From Acanthochlamys bracteata (Eukaryota; Streptophyta; Magnoliopsida; Pandanales; Velloziaceae), in NCBI GenBank assembly GCA_019914995.1, contig CM034145.1, positions 186,001 through 250,000 on the forward strand: 64,000 nucleotides of DNA, in the 5' to 3' direction. This document shows positions 1 through 11,941 of the stretch, in pieces; the first letter of the stretch is position 1, and the number at the start of each line of letters is the position of its first letter. The notes under the pieces were generated by a model that was not told the origin of the DNA, searched no databases, and saw only the letters and a list, made by a program, of their open reading frames with translations. The position numbers and the translations under genes were made by a program.

Positions 1-481
1 TGATTATATAAATATACAATAAATAATGTAATTATAAATTTAATAATATTATTAAACAATTAATATAATTACATTTTGTAAATAATAAGTAATAGTTTAT
101 ATTCTTAGAATTTTATATAATATTATAAGAGTAGTGTCGGGATACATACGAAATATAATGAAATAATAAGGACAGCATCGTCCGAAATTTAGAAACATAT
201 CCTTATTTTTTAAATGATCTAGTGTTAAAAAATAGTTTCACAGTAAATGTTTATTTCGATAAATTAGAGGACCTTTATTATGGATAAGCCGCGATATAAG
301 ACACCCATTTTAATAAACTGGTTGTGCCAAATGGGCCTTTCTACTGTTTTAATATGCCCAAGTAAGCGCTTTTAAACAGGGCCTTTATAAATTCTATCTC
401 TATTAATTAAGCGCCGTATCCAGTTGAAGGAAACGCCGAGGAAGTAACCAACAAGTCGTTCTCGACTATTGGAATATATAC
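1..481 (-). other. Intron 3 (3' part) of WAK gene C
   Basis: This stretch follows the calcium-binding EGF exon of WAK gene C on the minus strand. It is AT-rich and closely matches about 28310-29024, which is intron 3 of gene B; the shared landmarks include 'aataaggacagcatcg' and 'gataaattagaggaccttta'. In gene B the kinase exon begins about 570 bases further on, so the kinase exon of gene C should lie just beyond the left edge of the window. No coding sequence is seen here. Confidence 0.75.
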
Positions 482-2281
482 CTGGAAGAACTCCACGGGG
501 AGGTGACCTGCAACCACTTCCAGTTTTGCGACCATCGCCTTGCTGCCCCTTTGGACATGTGCAATAGTAGCTTCCTTGTGTGTTAAAACACAGTACGCAT
601 GGATTATCAGGCTTCGCGCACTCGTCAATGTCTACGACAAAAGAGCAAAACAATTTTATTAGGCAAGTTTTAATCAAATAGAGTAAAAATAGATGAATTA
701 AAATAGAAGGATGGAGCTTACCTGCGCATCCATGTTTAAGATATGGGTTTCCTTCATACCCCACGTCACAGTTACATCGATATCCAGGACCGTTGGTTGA
801 GTTCACGCAAACGCTGTTGTCGGCAAGACATGCAAAGCTCGTGGAATTCAATCTAGCCTTCTCACATGTTTGGTTTCCCACCGCCCAATCCATCGTCATG
901 GGTAATCGACTCACGTTGAGCAGATCAGAGAAATTGCTCGTGCTAAAGCTAAAAGAATCTATATCCACCAGAAAGCCGTAGCTGCATGGGTTGAACTCTA
1001 AGCATTTTGAGTGGTTATAATAGCTTCCAACTCCCAATGAGAAGGCTTGCATGCCTGCAGGGATAGGGGTTTCGCAGCAGCCAACTCCACTGCACGTTCC
1101 GTTCTGAACGTAAGCTAATTTGTTGCAAATGGAATAGCATCCAGTCCATGAAAACGTCTGCAAATCCTGCATGCAAGCAAGGCAAGCAATTCTATTACAC
1201 CTTCAAGCAGATAAGAAGTTCTTCCGAAATCATGAATGATTGTCAATTTTATTCTATCCGAGTTGCCATCATGACCCATTCTTTCCGTCCTACCATGTTT
1301 TATACATCTATTTGTCTCCCTTGAAAGCTTTCCAGGAATACTTCTACAAAAATTAAGCTTTTACAACACATACAAAGAACATCAAATCCAAAATCGCCAA
1401 GACAACGGTCGCTGATAGCTTTAGCAACAAGTAGAAACCAGTCGCGAGATAAGCGTCAATGTGTACGCCTAAGCCAAGTTCTATGAAGAAACTATTGAAA
1501 TTGTGCTAGATGAACTTGTGGATGTTAGAGTGTGCTTATTGAAATTTTTTTTTTCTAAAACAAAAAGTATTTTAATTTTTTAAAAAATGAATTCTAATTA
1601 TTTGATTAAAAAATAATAAAATATAATAATAAAATTTTTTATATATATTTTTAATTTAAAAAAGTAATAATAAAATCTTTTATAAAATTTATTGAGAGCG
1701 TGAAATAAAATTCTGAAATGAAAAGAAAAAAATAATGAGATAATAAGTATTTTCAAACACGATCGAAATTGGACAACTAGAGCCATATAGATAGATACCA
1801 GTAAATAGCCTAGGCTGTCACACCCGATCGCAACGAATTTGTTGCGAGTCCGTGAGAATGTGTAAGGGGTACTCGTAACATTGATCCAAGGTATGTTTTG
1901 ATATGATTTGGAAGCATTAACTGCACCAGCTGTCCTGTTGTAGCAATCTTTGGCTATGTACATATCCACGTGAACGAGCCCAGCTGCGAGATCGATATCA
2001 AGGACGTAATTGTGATTGATTTCCACATGACCACGACGAGTGGTGGCATTGAACTCAGCGTAACGAATGTTTCCTATAGTAAGCAGCGGAGGCGAAAAAG
2101 TACGATTGCATATCAAGCGAAATCCTGGCAAATGGCAACGATTTCGAATTCCGAAAGGATAAGGGATGCTAAAGTTGCCGCACTTGGACGGGCAACCTGG
2201 CAAGGCGATTCGTGATGCCGACACTGCTGCTACAAGGCACAGCAATTGCAGGAGCACCGCTTGCCTGCCCATGTTTCTCAC
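482..2281 (-). CDS. Wall-associated receptor kinase-like, gene C (5' part only)
   Basis: Three exons can be placed on the minus strand: 2281-1799, 1166-722 and 631-482. Phases agree and gene A and gene B have the same layout. Exon 1 encodes a signal peptide ([20 protein letters not shown]) and the N-terminal part of the galacturonan-binding GUB_WAK domain, with the typical CGNFSIPYPFG motif. Exon 2 encodes the Cys-rich remainder and an EGF repeat. Exon 3 encodes a calcium-binding EGF repeat starting DIDEC. WAK proteins span the plasma membrane, bind pectin outside and signal through a cytoplasmic Ser/Thr kinase. The transmembrane and kinase exon is off the left edge, so whether this gene is functional cannot be judged. 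Exon 2 and exon 3 are almost the same as in gene B. The exon 1 donor reads CTG|GTATCT where genes A and B have CAG|GTATAT, a weaker site. Confidence 0.88.
1529..1761. repeat. AT-rich MITE-like repeat in intron 1 of gene C
   Basis: This AT-rich block has inverted ends reading roughly 'gtgtgcttattgaaa' at the left and 'aataagtattttcaaacac' at the right. It resembles the better-defined element at 23949-24207 in its internal runs of A and T. Its ends are approximate and no clean target-site duplication was assigned. Confidence 0.4.
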
Positions 2282-3949
2282 CTTTGTCCTTTCAACTTTA
2301 GTCTCACACGTAAAACACTCGACTGTTAGCTGCTACCTTCGGACTATACATAAAGCTTATAAATCTTAACTAAAATGTCAGAGTGCTTTTGCACCAATAA
2401 CAAAAAAGCAATGCGATTTTCTGATGCAGAAACTGTGCAATTTGTATGGACCAAGTCATTCCTTTATGCTTTCCTCTTGCTATTCACAATGTATTTTTAT
2501 TTCTCAAAGCCAAGTAGGATGCTATCCAATGAAAACCTCATTGACATTCTACGGATGCAGTGATGTATAATCTAAACGAATACCCTTATTTCACATTTTG
2601 TGAATACTGTGGTTTCTATCATATTAAATTTTTAAAAAAAAAAACCTGCATAGACTTTTGGCTTCTCTGCATCCAGTTAGGATAATTGGTGACTCAATCT
2701 TTAAATAAAAAAGGTACGTTGCTGAAAAAGATATTTACTTAATCAGAAAATATTAAAGTAATTTACTGTTTGGACAAAGAAAATGACTTATCTTTATAAA
2801 ATAAGCGGTAGAAAATTGGTTTAAACTATCCTTCCAATAACTTGGTCTTTCACCGTAAACCACTTGATTGCTAGTTGGATTACGCATATTAGTTAAATGC
2901 CTATATATCTACAATGTCAGAATGCTTTTGACCAATAACAACAGAACCATGCCATTTTCTCTGATAAAATTACTTGTGTAATAAATAATATGCTCTCATC
3001 AAGACGAATCATGGACGACTCATATATTCTTTCAATTTGTTTATTTCCTCTTTTGTAATATAATTTTTTTTTTTTTTCCTGACGTTTAAGATTATATCAT
3101 GCATGACAGATATGGATTATTAAAGCCAAGTAGGCTACAATCTAATGGAAATCCTTATTGGCGTTATTTTGGTTGCAGTGGTTTCTATCATGTTAGCATG
3201 AACTGCATGGACTTTCGATTCCCCTCTATCCATTTAGCTAGGATCGTTGGTGACTCAAGTCTAAACAGATTTAGCGCAGGTCGCGGTGAAAAAGAAGATG
3301 CGTAGACAGAGTTGGAAATGAAGAAAATCACGTATGTTTTCATTGAAAGAGAAGAACTTTCATATTGTTTGACTATAGAAAATGACTGACCCTGGTATTA
3401 CATTGTTGATAAACAGGTTTTAGGGATGGGTTTAGACTATTGATGTCCTCCGATACCATGAATTAGGAATCTTTTTGCTTTGAGTCATGGTGCTTTAGAA
3501 AAATGAAGATGAAAATTTTTAACTAGAGTCATAAATGAAGGGAATGGCATATACGTTTATCAAAAGAAAATGACTTATCTTGATCAAATAAGCGGTAGAA
3601 AATTGGTTTAGACTATGTCATCCAATGCCATGAGCACCTGGGCCGGTATAACCACTGCAAAGCATAGATAGATATATACTCACCTTCATTTTCTCTGCTC
3701 ATTGATGTTTATTTTAAATTTTTTTTCGTGCTCTTAATGGTGTTATATGGAGTGTTCTTGTTGGCTAGTCATTCTCTAAAACAGTTTTAACTTTCCCTAC
3801 AATAGAGCAGTCTCCAGCAAGTATGCAGCAGTATTCTTGGAAAAAAGGTTTTCTAGAAAATTAAAGATATATATCTACAACTACAATCATGATGAAAGTT
3901 TAAGCTATACAATGACAATTCTTATCAAAAGATTTTTACATGATAATCA
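2282..3949. other. Upstream block of WAK gene C, repeated in the array
   Basis: No gene is supported here. From 2282 to about 3562 the sequence aligns with 23246 onward (upstream of gene A) and 31747 onward (upstream of gene B), so it was carried along when the WAK genes duplicated. Near 3562 the match stops. A short piece at about 3565-3625 then resembles 2775-2835 in the same block, indicating a local duplication. On the minus strand a conserved 'GATTTATAAGC' lies about 80 bases upstream of the start codon. Confidence 0.6.
2356..2367 (-). promoter_or_regulatory. Possible TATA-type element of WAK gene C
   Basis: The minus strand reads AAGATTTATAAG about 75-86 bases upstream of the ATG. The same string is kept at the same place upstream of genes A and B. 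The position would suit a TATA box with a short leader. Conservation may simply reflect recent duplication, so this is a weak call. Confidence 0.3.
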
Positions 3950-4276
3950 TTACGAACTATTAAGACATATATAATAGAAATTCTTGTTGATGTAAGTAGT
4001 TCTTTTATCCAACTGATCAGGACATCTTGGGTAGCCCATAGATAAGTTGAATTCATTTTTCAAGGAAAATTGTCCAGATGTCGCAGGTGATGATGTAGGT
4101 GTTTCAGGAAGAAATTTGCTGTATTCATTAATGTTTTGTGAAGCAGACCATGGATGATCTGACATCTTGCTCCTTTGCAACCCATCAAGCGTGGATTCTA
4201 CTTCCTTCATTGTTGGTCTTTCTTCTCCCCTTAGTCTTAAACAAACCCCTGCAAGCTTAGCAAATGCTTCAATTTC

Positions 4277-4281
4277 TTCTC
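4277..4281. repeat. Target-site duplication TTCTC (left)
   Basis: TTCTC stands immediately before the inserted element that starts TATCACGACC, and recurs at 7633-7637 just after ...GATGTTACA. Five bases is the usual duplication length for LTR retrotransposons. Confidence 0.85.
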
Positions 4282-7200
4282 TATCACGACCCGACCTAGG
4301 CCATGACCGGCATTAGACTAAACCAAACCCAAGCAAAAACTCAAACAAAGTCCAGCCCAATAAGCCTACAAGAATTGACTTCAAAATAATACGTGTAAAA
4401 GTATTAAAAAAATTTCGGCAAAACCTTCTCTAGAAAATCAAGAGAAAACCTAATTGAAATGAATTAAATCACAATATCACAAGTTCTTAAAAAACTATAC
4501 CAAGACAAAATAAAAATGAGAAAATAAATCAACAATCGAGCGCCAAGCCAATAATTTACAAAATAATAATAAGAACAAAACAATCCCTCGAGTGTTACAG
4601 AACCAACTAAATAAAATACGACAACATGCTGACATACCCTTGATGCGTCACTCTACTTCACAATAGCGTGATCCACTAATCTTCAGCTAAACTTTACATT
4701 ATCTGGGGGAGGCCAAAGAAAAAAAAGACCGAGCCTAGTCTCTATGAGGTAAAAATCAGAATGCACCATTTAAAGCTTCTAATGCGTTACCTAATTGTTA
4801 TCTTCCTACTCTACATGTCACAAATGCATCGATAGAGCAAAGCTTGCCTTACCTAGTTCCTAGGTCGTCCCATACCGACCTAATCCTAGTAAGAACAGAT
4901 ACGAAAAGCATGACAGACAACGCAAACTCTTTCCTCGTAACAATTAATTATACTATATGAGTTCTCAATTCTTACATATTCATATTCATACACGCATAAT
5001 AAATATACAAGCATAAATCCTGATGTTATCTACACGCATGCATATGTCTATCATTACGAATAATATAATGTAGTTCATCCACTCGAGCATACTACATATA
5101 ATGTGTCATGCACCAAAGAGTTAAAGTCATATAATCAAATGATAAGGCGGGATCATATCTTCAACTCGCATTATAATGCTATCAATATACACACATGTAA
5201 GCGAGCGGAAATGTAAGTTAGATATATTGTATGCCTCAATTAAAGACTTATGCATTTGCGTTTACATTTCTTGTATAGCAAGTTATCCAAAAATAGGCAT
5301 ACGTAATTACATATAATCTATATTACGCATACCAGTATTATCTATATGTATGATTATGCATGCATAAGTATCTATATCTATGATCTATTATTTGTCAACA
5401 ATCAAAATGGAGTAAAATGTCAATGCATGTCTATAACATCTTCATATATCATCGTGCAAGCAGACGTATCTATCTACATGACGTGACACTAATCAAAAAA
5501 TCAGGATAATAATCATAAAACAAAGAGCGAGATCCAATCTCCAGCTCAACCTACCAACCAGGCTACTCCTGTCTCGGCAAGGTATAACCATCTCGAATGA
5601 TCGAACCGGATGGGCCGTGGTATCGCCCCCACGCGCATGGGCCTAACAATACTATGACCATAGGTGGGTGCCCGCCCCACACCCACTGGGGTCCTGATCT
5701 CAGCCCCTGACTCGTCTGTCTCGTGCAGCGCTAGTGTCTATGCATAATAGGTCAATCAAATCTGAGCCCCTATAGGCATTAGCCATAGGTCATATGCATG
5801 TTCACGTGGTGAACTAGGCTTAAAAGTCTCTACCAGATTTCAATCACGATCAATGCTCATACACGTGTAAGTATACAAATGTCACATGCTCTATGCTTGC
5901 AATTCATATGCAAACAATATGTGAAGTCACTTTCACATATCTAAGATTACTATGCATCATGGTTACAATTATCGCCATTCTCGATAAGCATGCTTTACAA
6001 GTGAAAAGTGCATTCAATGCAGAACCCCATATGGCATACGTAATGGTGCATGAAATTTAATTCTATCACTTGTCTGCAAAATCGTTTGAGTCACGTATAT
6101 ACTAATTAAGCATGCTAAGCCATTTACTAATGACATACTGATATACTTGTGATATGATTATTATGCACATATGTCACTCTAAGCATGCTAATACGTTAGA
6201 TTTAAGGCTTCTAGTAGCTTAGGATATATCATAACTTGATATAGAGTTAAAATATTTAGATCTAGCCACTTTAATAGCATAATACCATTGTCAAGTTTAC
6301 ATGCTATGCAATATAGACGACATCCTATAGATCTTATATACCTGCATATCACAAATTTTAGATTATAACATACAAATATGGTATTCTCATCAATCATACA
6401 ACCTACTTTGTTTCTAGCATGCCCCTTATAATTTCTATCGTTATCATGACCTTATACAATTATACATGCACAAGCACTTTATAGAATGAACGATCAATCA
6501 CATTATGCACTGAAGATGGCAAATCATGTCGGAGTTTCCAAAGCATATTTTACTTGCGTTGAAAATCTAACAATAAGCTAAGAAGAAAAGACGCAAGTAA
6601 CCCTCACCTGTATGTCCATATAATCTCTTAATTTCTACGGCTATCATCAACTTGGATATCCAAGATGCTCATCAAGTCCTATAATATACACGAAAAAGAT
6701 CACCATCCCATCCTGATAACATGAACTAATTCACAATCTTAACACGCAACTAAAACCCATTTAACTCAACAAGCTCTAAAGCACAATCGAACCAAGATCC
6801 ATTATTAACTATTTAATCCATTCAATCAATAACTTATAAATCGTAATACTCGACTAATACTAAAACTAGCGGGTACAACGGCTTACCAAATCAAAGCAAG
6901 TCGAACTCCTCAACAGCCTCGCGTCTCAATGGCGAACTCGCCGATTTCGACCCAAACAACACCTATAACGAAACAGTTTATCCAAAGGCTCAAGGACAAC
7001 ATCAACCGACACCAGAAATATTATAACTTACCTTGGCCGCGGGTCTCGCCGGCTCGCCGGATTCCGGCGAAAATTAGGGTTCCGGCCAAAGGGGGATTTC
7101 AGGCAGCAAGGAGGCAGCAATAATAACGGATCTAATAAGAGGGGCGGTGAAGTCAAAGAAGAACGCCGGCGGCCGAAATCGGCGAAACAACATCTGACGG

Positions 7201-7632
7201 TGAACTCTTTTTCAATCACACATCTTGGCCAAAAATCATCAAATTTGAGAGAGAAAAAGCTAAAACAAGCCAAGAGGAAGGATTTTAGAAGGTCGGCATC
7301 GACGAATCGCCGGCGAAACACCCGGCGAAACTCTAGGGTTATGCCGGCGCGAATGGAGAGGTCGTTCAAGAGCTAGCTGCGAGGAGACGTCGAGGGAGAA
7401 GAAAGATGTCGGCGGTAAGGAAAGAGATGAGCGCCGGAAGGAAGACCGCAGGCCGGCGAGAGGAGCCGCACCAAGAGGCGCTCGGGTGAGAGCTACGGGA
7501 CTGAGCAGGGAAAGAATAAGGAAAAGAAAAATAAAAGAAACAAGCAAAAGTAAGAATATAATGATTTGGGCTTATACTTGATAGTAATACGATTGAACCT
7601 GGGCTTAGTCCAGTAGGTATTGAGATGTTACA
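4282..7632 (-). mobile_element. 3,351-bp solo LTR or LTR-like non-autonomous element
   Basis: Read on the minus strand the element begins TGTAACATCTCA and ends GGTCGGGTCGTGATA. It therefore has TG at its start and TA, presumably a mutated CA, at its end, and it is flanked by TTCTC duplications. No gag, protease, integrase or reverse transcriptase reading frame was found, and no internal copy of the ends was seen. A solo LTR left by recombination of an LTR retrotransposon fits best. TGTAACA..GGGTCGTGACA ends and LTRs of this length occur in Tekay/Del-type Gypsy chromoviruses, but that family assignment is inference. The part at about 6930-7550, near the LTR 5' end in element orientation, is GC-rich compared with the rest. 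Confidence 0.75.
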
Positions 7633-7637
7633 TTCTC
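7633..7637. repeat. Target-site duplication TTCTC (right)
   Basis: This is the partner of 4277-4281. It directly follows the terminal TGTTACA end of the insertion on the plus strand. Confidence 0.85.
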
Positions 7638-7905
7638 TTGTCGAGTCATCCAAAAGACCAGCTTCCAGAAGTTGAAATAGTGGATTTTTCTCCATATACG
7701 GCAGGAAAAGTGTAGCTAAATTCCTATCCTCGTCTCTTACCAGAGAAACTGGTTTTTCTCCTATTGAAAGCTCTACTAGGATAACGCCAAAGCTGTAGAC
7801 ATCGCTCTTCTCTGTTAATTGGCTAGTGTAGAAGTACTCAGGATCTAAATAGCCAAAGGTTCCTTGGACTATTGTAGTTACACGCGTTTGACATTGGCAA
7901 ATATA

Positions 7906-8277
7906 TTCGAGGGTTGACTTATTAAATAATTACGAAACATTAAAAGAAAATCATGATTAGTACCTTAACCCCCAATTGAAGAATTTTTAATCTGATGAAA
8001 ACAGTGTTACTGATAGTGCTTAATCATTATAATTAGAGAGATACATTTTATTTTAAAGAATGTTTTGGAACATGTCCATCTCATAATGACAGTGAAATGC
8101 AACTTGAGATAACTGCATGATCAGTTAACTTACAGATGAAAAAAATAAAAACTTAAAAGCATCATAATCATAGAGAATAAAAAATTTAAATCTAGAGTAG
8201 TATTAGTTCTAGTTCTTGGTATTAATACGACATTACGGAACGGAATTTAAAATTTTTTTCTATAACTTGATCATTCA
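7906..8277. other. Intergenic, shared with 26094-26355
   Basis: The sequence starting 'gagggttgacttatt' at about 7910 closely matches 26094 onward for about 260 bases. The match begins exactly where the broken kinase stops, which marks a duplication or deletion junction. From about 8180 to 8277 the sequence has no partner in the array. ATTCA at 8273-8277 is the left target-site duplication of the Copia element. Confidence 0.6.
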
Positions 8278-9713
8278 TGTTAGTTCTCTTGTAAGATTAA
8301 CTCAAAAAGGAAGGGGTGAATTGAGTTAGTTAATAAAAAAAATTTCATCAATTTTAGTTATCTTACTGACAGCAGATTTACAGCCGGTTGTTTTAATTCT
8401 GTAACCTACAAACAGAGAGAGTTAGAATGTTTACTGATTTATGTAAAGAGGGTAGTACTCAGGATATTTAATGTGGTTCGGCAAAATCCCTTTGCTTACA
8501 TCCACGGTCGCTCTATCATCAGAACCAAAGCTTCACTAAATCTTTAATAAACTACATATACACAAAGAGCAAAGTGCTTCACCAAGCACATTTACTCTTA
8601 CCGGATTTCTTCGCCAAGACAACCCCTAACAGCCTACTAGACACACCTGTCCCTCTGGCTGATATGGTAGCTCTATTACAAGGTTTAAAAACTTTCACCA
8701 AGCTCCACCTGAACTTCCTTCTCCGGTGCCAGCAGCACCACCTTCACAAAGTCAGTAAAAGGTTATAAAAAAATAAACAGAAATTGAGCACAGGATCTAT
8801 CTCATGATGATTGTGTGTTCATGAAGTGTTCTGATGAGATGATCAGTGAGGTTATTGAGAGAGATTTCTTCAGTGTGATCAGCAGCAAAATTTTTGTTGT
8901 TTATGTAGAGTAGTAGAGTTCTTATATGTCTCTGTTTTGCTTCTATTCTCTCTGCTTTTTTTTTGTTGCTGTGACTCCCTTCTTATAGTGTTTCGTCTCT
9001 GTGCAGGAACCGTTGAAGAACGTTGCCGTTGGCGCTCTTTTTCATTGGTGATTCTTTACGTCAGAGAGGGAGCAGTTTTGCCCAACGGTTAATCAACCGC
9101 TTCCTCAATTGCTTTCGGCCGTCTTTGTGCAATGTCTCAATGGCATTAAATGTATTGTAAAAATTTGAATTTGCCGCCAGTGATTATAAGCTTAACTTAG
9201 CTAAGTTGCTGTATGAAAATAGAAGAGCTTATTTGGCTTGTCCATATTTAATGCATCCCAGATTGCCTACTTGACTTGATTAAAGATCTTGACTTGTATA
9301 ATGTGCTTTCTTCCCTTGATTACTGAGCTTTCCCTTTCTGTGAAATTGAAAATGATTTTTGCTCGTTGTAGATCTTCTATTTGAATTGCTTCAGTGCATC
9401 GTGAGTCCAGAAGATTTTTGAAGCAAGAAAAATCTTATTGCTGTTGAACCCAAGGCTCTGTTTCGATACAGAGAAGTCTTCTTATGCTTCAGTGGTCAAG
9501 CAACTGACTGCAAAGTGACTATGGCATTCTCTGTTCCTTATGCTGTTTGTAATAGCATAACAGTTGGCTGCATGATAGCTGTTATTATCTGCTGCAAATA
9601 AAATGATCTTTATTTGTCTAATCCTGCAGAACTTGATTTCAGATTATTAGTCTAATATAAATCATAATTCTTAATTCTTTGTTATCATCAAAATTGTCTT
9701 TATGGTTCCAACA
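8278..9713 (-). repeat. 3' LTR of the Copia element
   Basis: On the plus strand it reads TGTTAGTTCTC... to ...GGTTCCAACA. On the element strand it begins TGTTGGAACC and ends ..AACTAACA. It pairs along its whole length with 17111-18547. Short open frames inside it are not genes. Confidence 0.92.
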
Positions 9714-9730
9714 ATCTCCCCCTTTTTTAT
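9714..9730 (-). other. Polypurine tract of the Copia element
   Basis: Directly before the 3' LTR the element strand reads AAAAAAGGGGGAGAT, the purine-rich primer for plus-strand DNA synthesis. Confidence 0.85.
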
Positions 9731-10229
9731 GATAACAAATAAATTAAAAATTATTGATTTATGTTTTCACAAGCCATCATTTGGAATTGAAAATTGCCAT
9801 ACATGTGCATGACTCCTCCTTAACTGGTGCATCTATTTTATTTACCTGTACATGACTCATGGCTCCCCCTCAATTTGAGCCATTATTTTTATATGCTATC
9901 ATGCAATAGTAATAATTCTTTCTCCCCATTTTTTTTCCCTCTTTTGTCATCTCAAAAAATTGGTATAAAATGTAACACAGCTAAAAACTCAACATTGACA
10001 GCACAGTCAGGATAGACAAAAGATGATCAAATAGTTATAATAAGAAGTTCAACCATACATTTAAACACAACAAATGATAAGTAGTACGTCAAGGCAGTGG
10101 TAAGCAAATGTCGAAACATAGAAATTAAAAGCAGTAGTAAGTAAACAAGCTAAACCTAATCAAAGTTTAACTAAATATTTTTGCGCCTAAAGGATGTCCT
10201 ACAACTAGGAGGTCGAGGGCGTTAATGCT

Positions 10230-11668
10230 TAGGTTTTGCTGCAGAGGATTGAGGAAGTATCACTACATCCTCATCAAGAAAGGCTTGAGAGCTGGAGACT
10301 GATTTATAAACCTTGCGTTTTAAGTTTTTGCATTTAGGGGGTAGGTTAGGAATATTTGAGTGTGCTGATGGGGGGTCAGAGACATTAGGTTCTGTGGTGA
10401 TGGGTTCACAAGGTACTTTTGGTGGAGCTTCAGATTTAGTCTTTGTTGGGGGCTCTTAAGACAAGGATTCCTCCTGCAGAGGGGCTGCATAGATAGTGAT
10501 GAACAGTGGCTCAACTCTATGGTCCGGTTCTCCAGTGGCTGCTTCAACTGTGCACTCAGTGGGTGACTCCATATGCAGTGGTTGCTCAGTGGCATTATCT
10601 GGAGTTGCAGAGTGTTCATTTCTGTCAATGTCTGAATAATCTGCATCCTTCCTTGCATATTACTGGGCCTTGGCACTTTCAGATTTGGAGTCTTCTTGGG
10701 CAGTCTTGGTTTTGGGGTGCTCCGGCTGGCAGATTGCTTCTTTGAGCTACTCAAAAGTAGTGTTCAGCTTCTTGATTTCTTTTGTCTGCTCCAAGATGGC
10801 ATTGTAGATGTTCGTGAGACACTCGGCTACTGGAGCCAGTGCAGCATTAGTGGAGCCAGGGTCAGCTGGAGTGTGCTTGGATACTAATTTTTCTTCTGCC
10901 TCAGTGATCCCTTTCAAAAATTTTGAATCCAACTTGAACATCTTCTTCACTTGCAAAGTTCCCATTGGCACAGTTTTGAATCGGCATATTCTACATATGA
11001 CATGGGGATATGGAAAATGCTTGCTACCGGATTTGAATACTCTTGTCATGTGGTGCAACATCACTTCACAGAAATTAATGGGTAATTTTTTCACTAACCT
11101 CCATAGCGAAAATGCATCATAATTGGTGATGATGTTGCGGCTCCAGATCGTGGGACTATCATTTTGGAGATGATATGGCACAGGGCCCTTGGTAGTAGAG
11201 ACAGGTGAGCAGCCGAGTTGTATTGAAGCTTTGTGACCGCGTCTTGTCCAGTGCTTGCTTCAGATAATTCAATGTTGAGTCACTCACAGGCGGCATCTCT
11301 TCCCGGTAAGGTATATCAAGCATCAGCGACATGGATCGTGCCTTCAAATTGTTTTCAATGCCGTTCACCATTGTTTGAACAGAGGAGTTTCCGGTGGAAT
11401 GGAGGTTGGCATAGAACACTTTGACGCATTCCTCTGAAAATTCTCCCGGCCAGTCGTGGAATGCCAGCCAACCTTACGCCTCAAAGAGTTCGTCCACTTC
11501 AAGCCCAAAGTAATTAAAGTCACCAAAATTGATGCTTGTCGGAGTCAAGATCGGAATCGCTAGCTGCCGACTATATTTTTCAAATTCCTCCTTTCCAGTG
11601 AATCCATCGTTGTTGCCGTGGACAGTTTTGGAGCGCTTTGGCTGAGCTTTTTGATTTTTCTTGGCCAT
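10230..11668 (-). pseudogene. Env-like extra ORF of the Sirevirus-like element (broken)
   Basis: Several open segments on the minus strand (11668-11474, 11419-11159, 11181-10747, 10754-10320) form one decayed protein beginning MAKKNQKAQPKRSK at the ATG at 11668. The middle contains a conserved-looking stretch (FYANLHSTGN, then about 170 residues on PHVICRICR). The tail is rich in Pro, Gln and Ser. It lies between RNase H and the 3' LTR, where Sireviruses carry an envelope-like or plant-transposon-protein gene. I see no clear signal peptide or membrane segment, so the envelope name reflects position rather than proven role. At least three frame breaks interrupt it. Confidence 0.65.
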
Positions 11669-11886
11669 GGCAGAGATTTGGAAATTTGGAGTAGGGTTTG
11701 AAATCTAAGGATTCGGAGAGGGTGAGGAAATTTTTCGATTTCAAAATGAGGACGATGAGTTGTGAAGAGCTGCCTAGTCGGGTTAACTTATAATGTGTGC
11801 AGCCTAACATGAGTCAGCTATGTCATGTGTTCAGCACGTGACCGGTCAGCTGTTTACTATTGTTTAGCTATTGTGCGGCTGATTTC

Positions 11887-11913
11887 ATGCTGAAATATAT
11901 ATATATATATATA
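11887..11913. repeat. (AT)n microsatellite
   Basis: A run of about 11 AT units lies in the spacer between the RNase H remnant and the env-like frame of the Copia element. Confidence 0.8.
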
Positions 11914-11941
11914 CATAACAGAGAAGTAGAGCAGAGCATGA

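Larger units (their letters stand above)
3950..7905 (-). pseudogene. WAK-type kinase fragment split by an LTR insertion
   Basis: Two pieces of one kinase domain lie on the minus strand: about 7905-7633 and 4281-3950. The first reads from the activation segment ([17 protein letters not shown]) through [14 protein letters not shown] to [13 protein letters not shown]. The second continues with EIEAFAKLAGVCLRLRGEER, then PTMKEVESTLDGLQRS. Removing the inserted 3,351 bases and one copy of the 5-bp duplication TTCTC joins the two in the same frame with no stop, so the insertion broke a continuous exon. The N-lobe, the HRD loop and DFG are absent, so the gene is also truncated at its 5' end near 7905. 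At the usual C-terminus (..LSMGYPR) the next codon is TGT (4022-4024) rather than a stop, and the frame reads on to 3950. The sequence belongs to a different WAK subfamily from genes A to C. Confidence 0.88.

Noticed and set aside
4282-7632. A large intron in the WAK kinase exon
   Set aside because: The boundaries carry a 5-bp duplication and TG..TA ends rather than GT-AG sites, and this kinase exon is uninterrupted in genes A and B.
6929-7695. Several overlapping open frames in a GC-rich patch
   Set aside because: They lie inside the LTR insertion, are rich in Arg, Pro and Ser in all frames, and show no domain; some cross the element edge into the kinase.
10320-11668. A host gene between repeats
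   Set aside because: The frames lie inside the Copia element, on its strand, between RNase H and the 3' LTR, and are broken.
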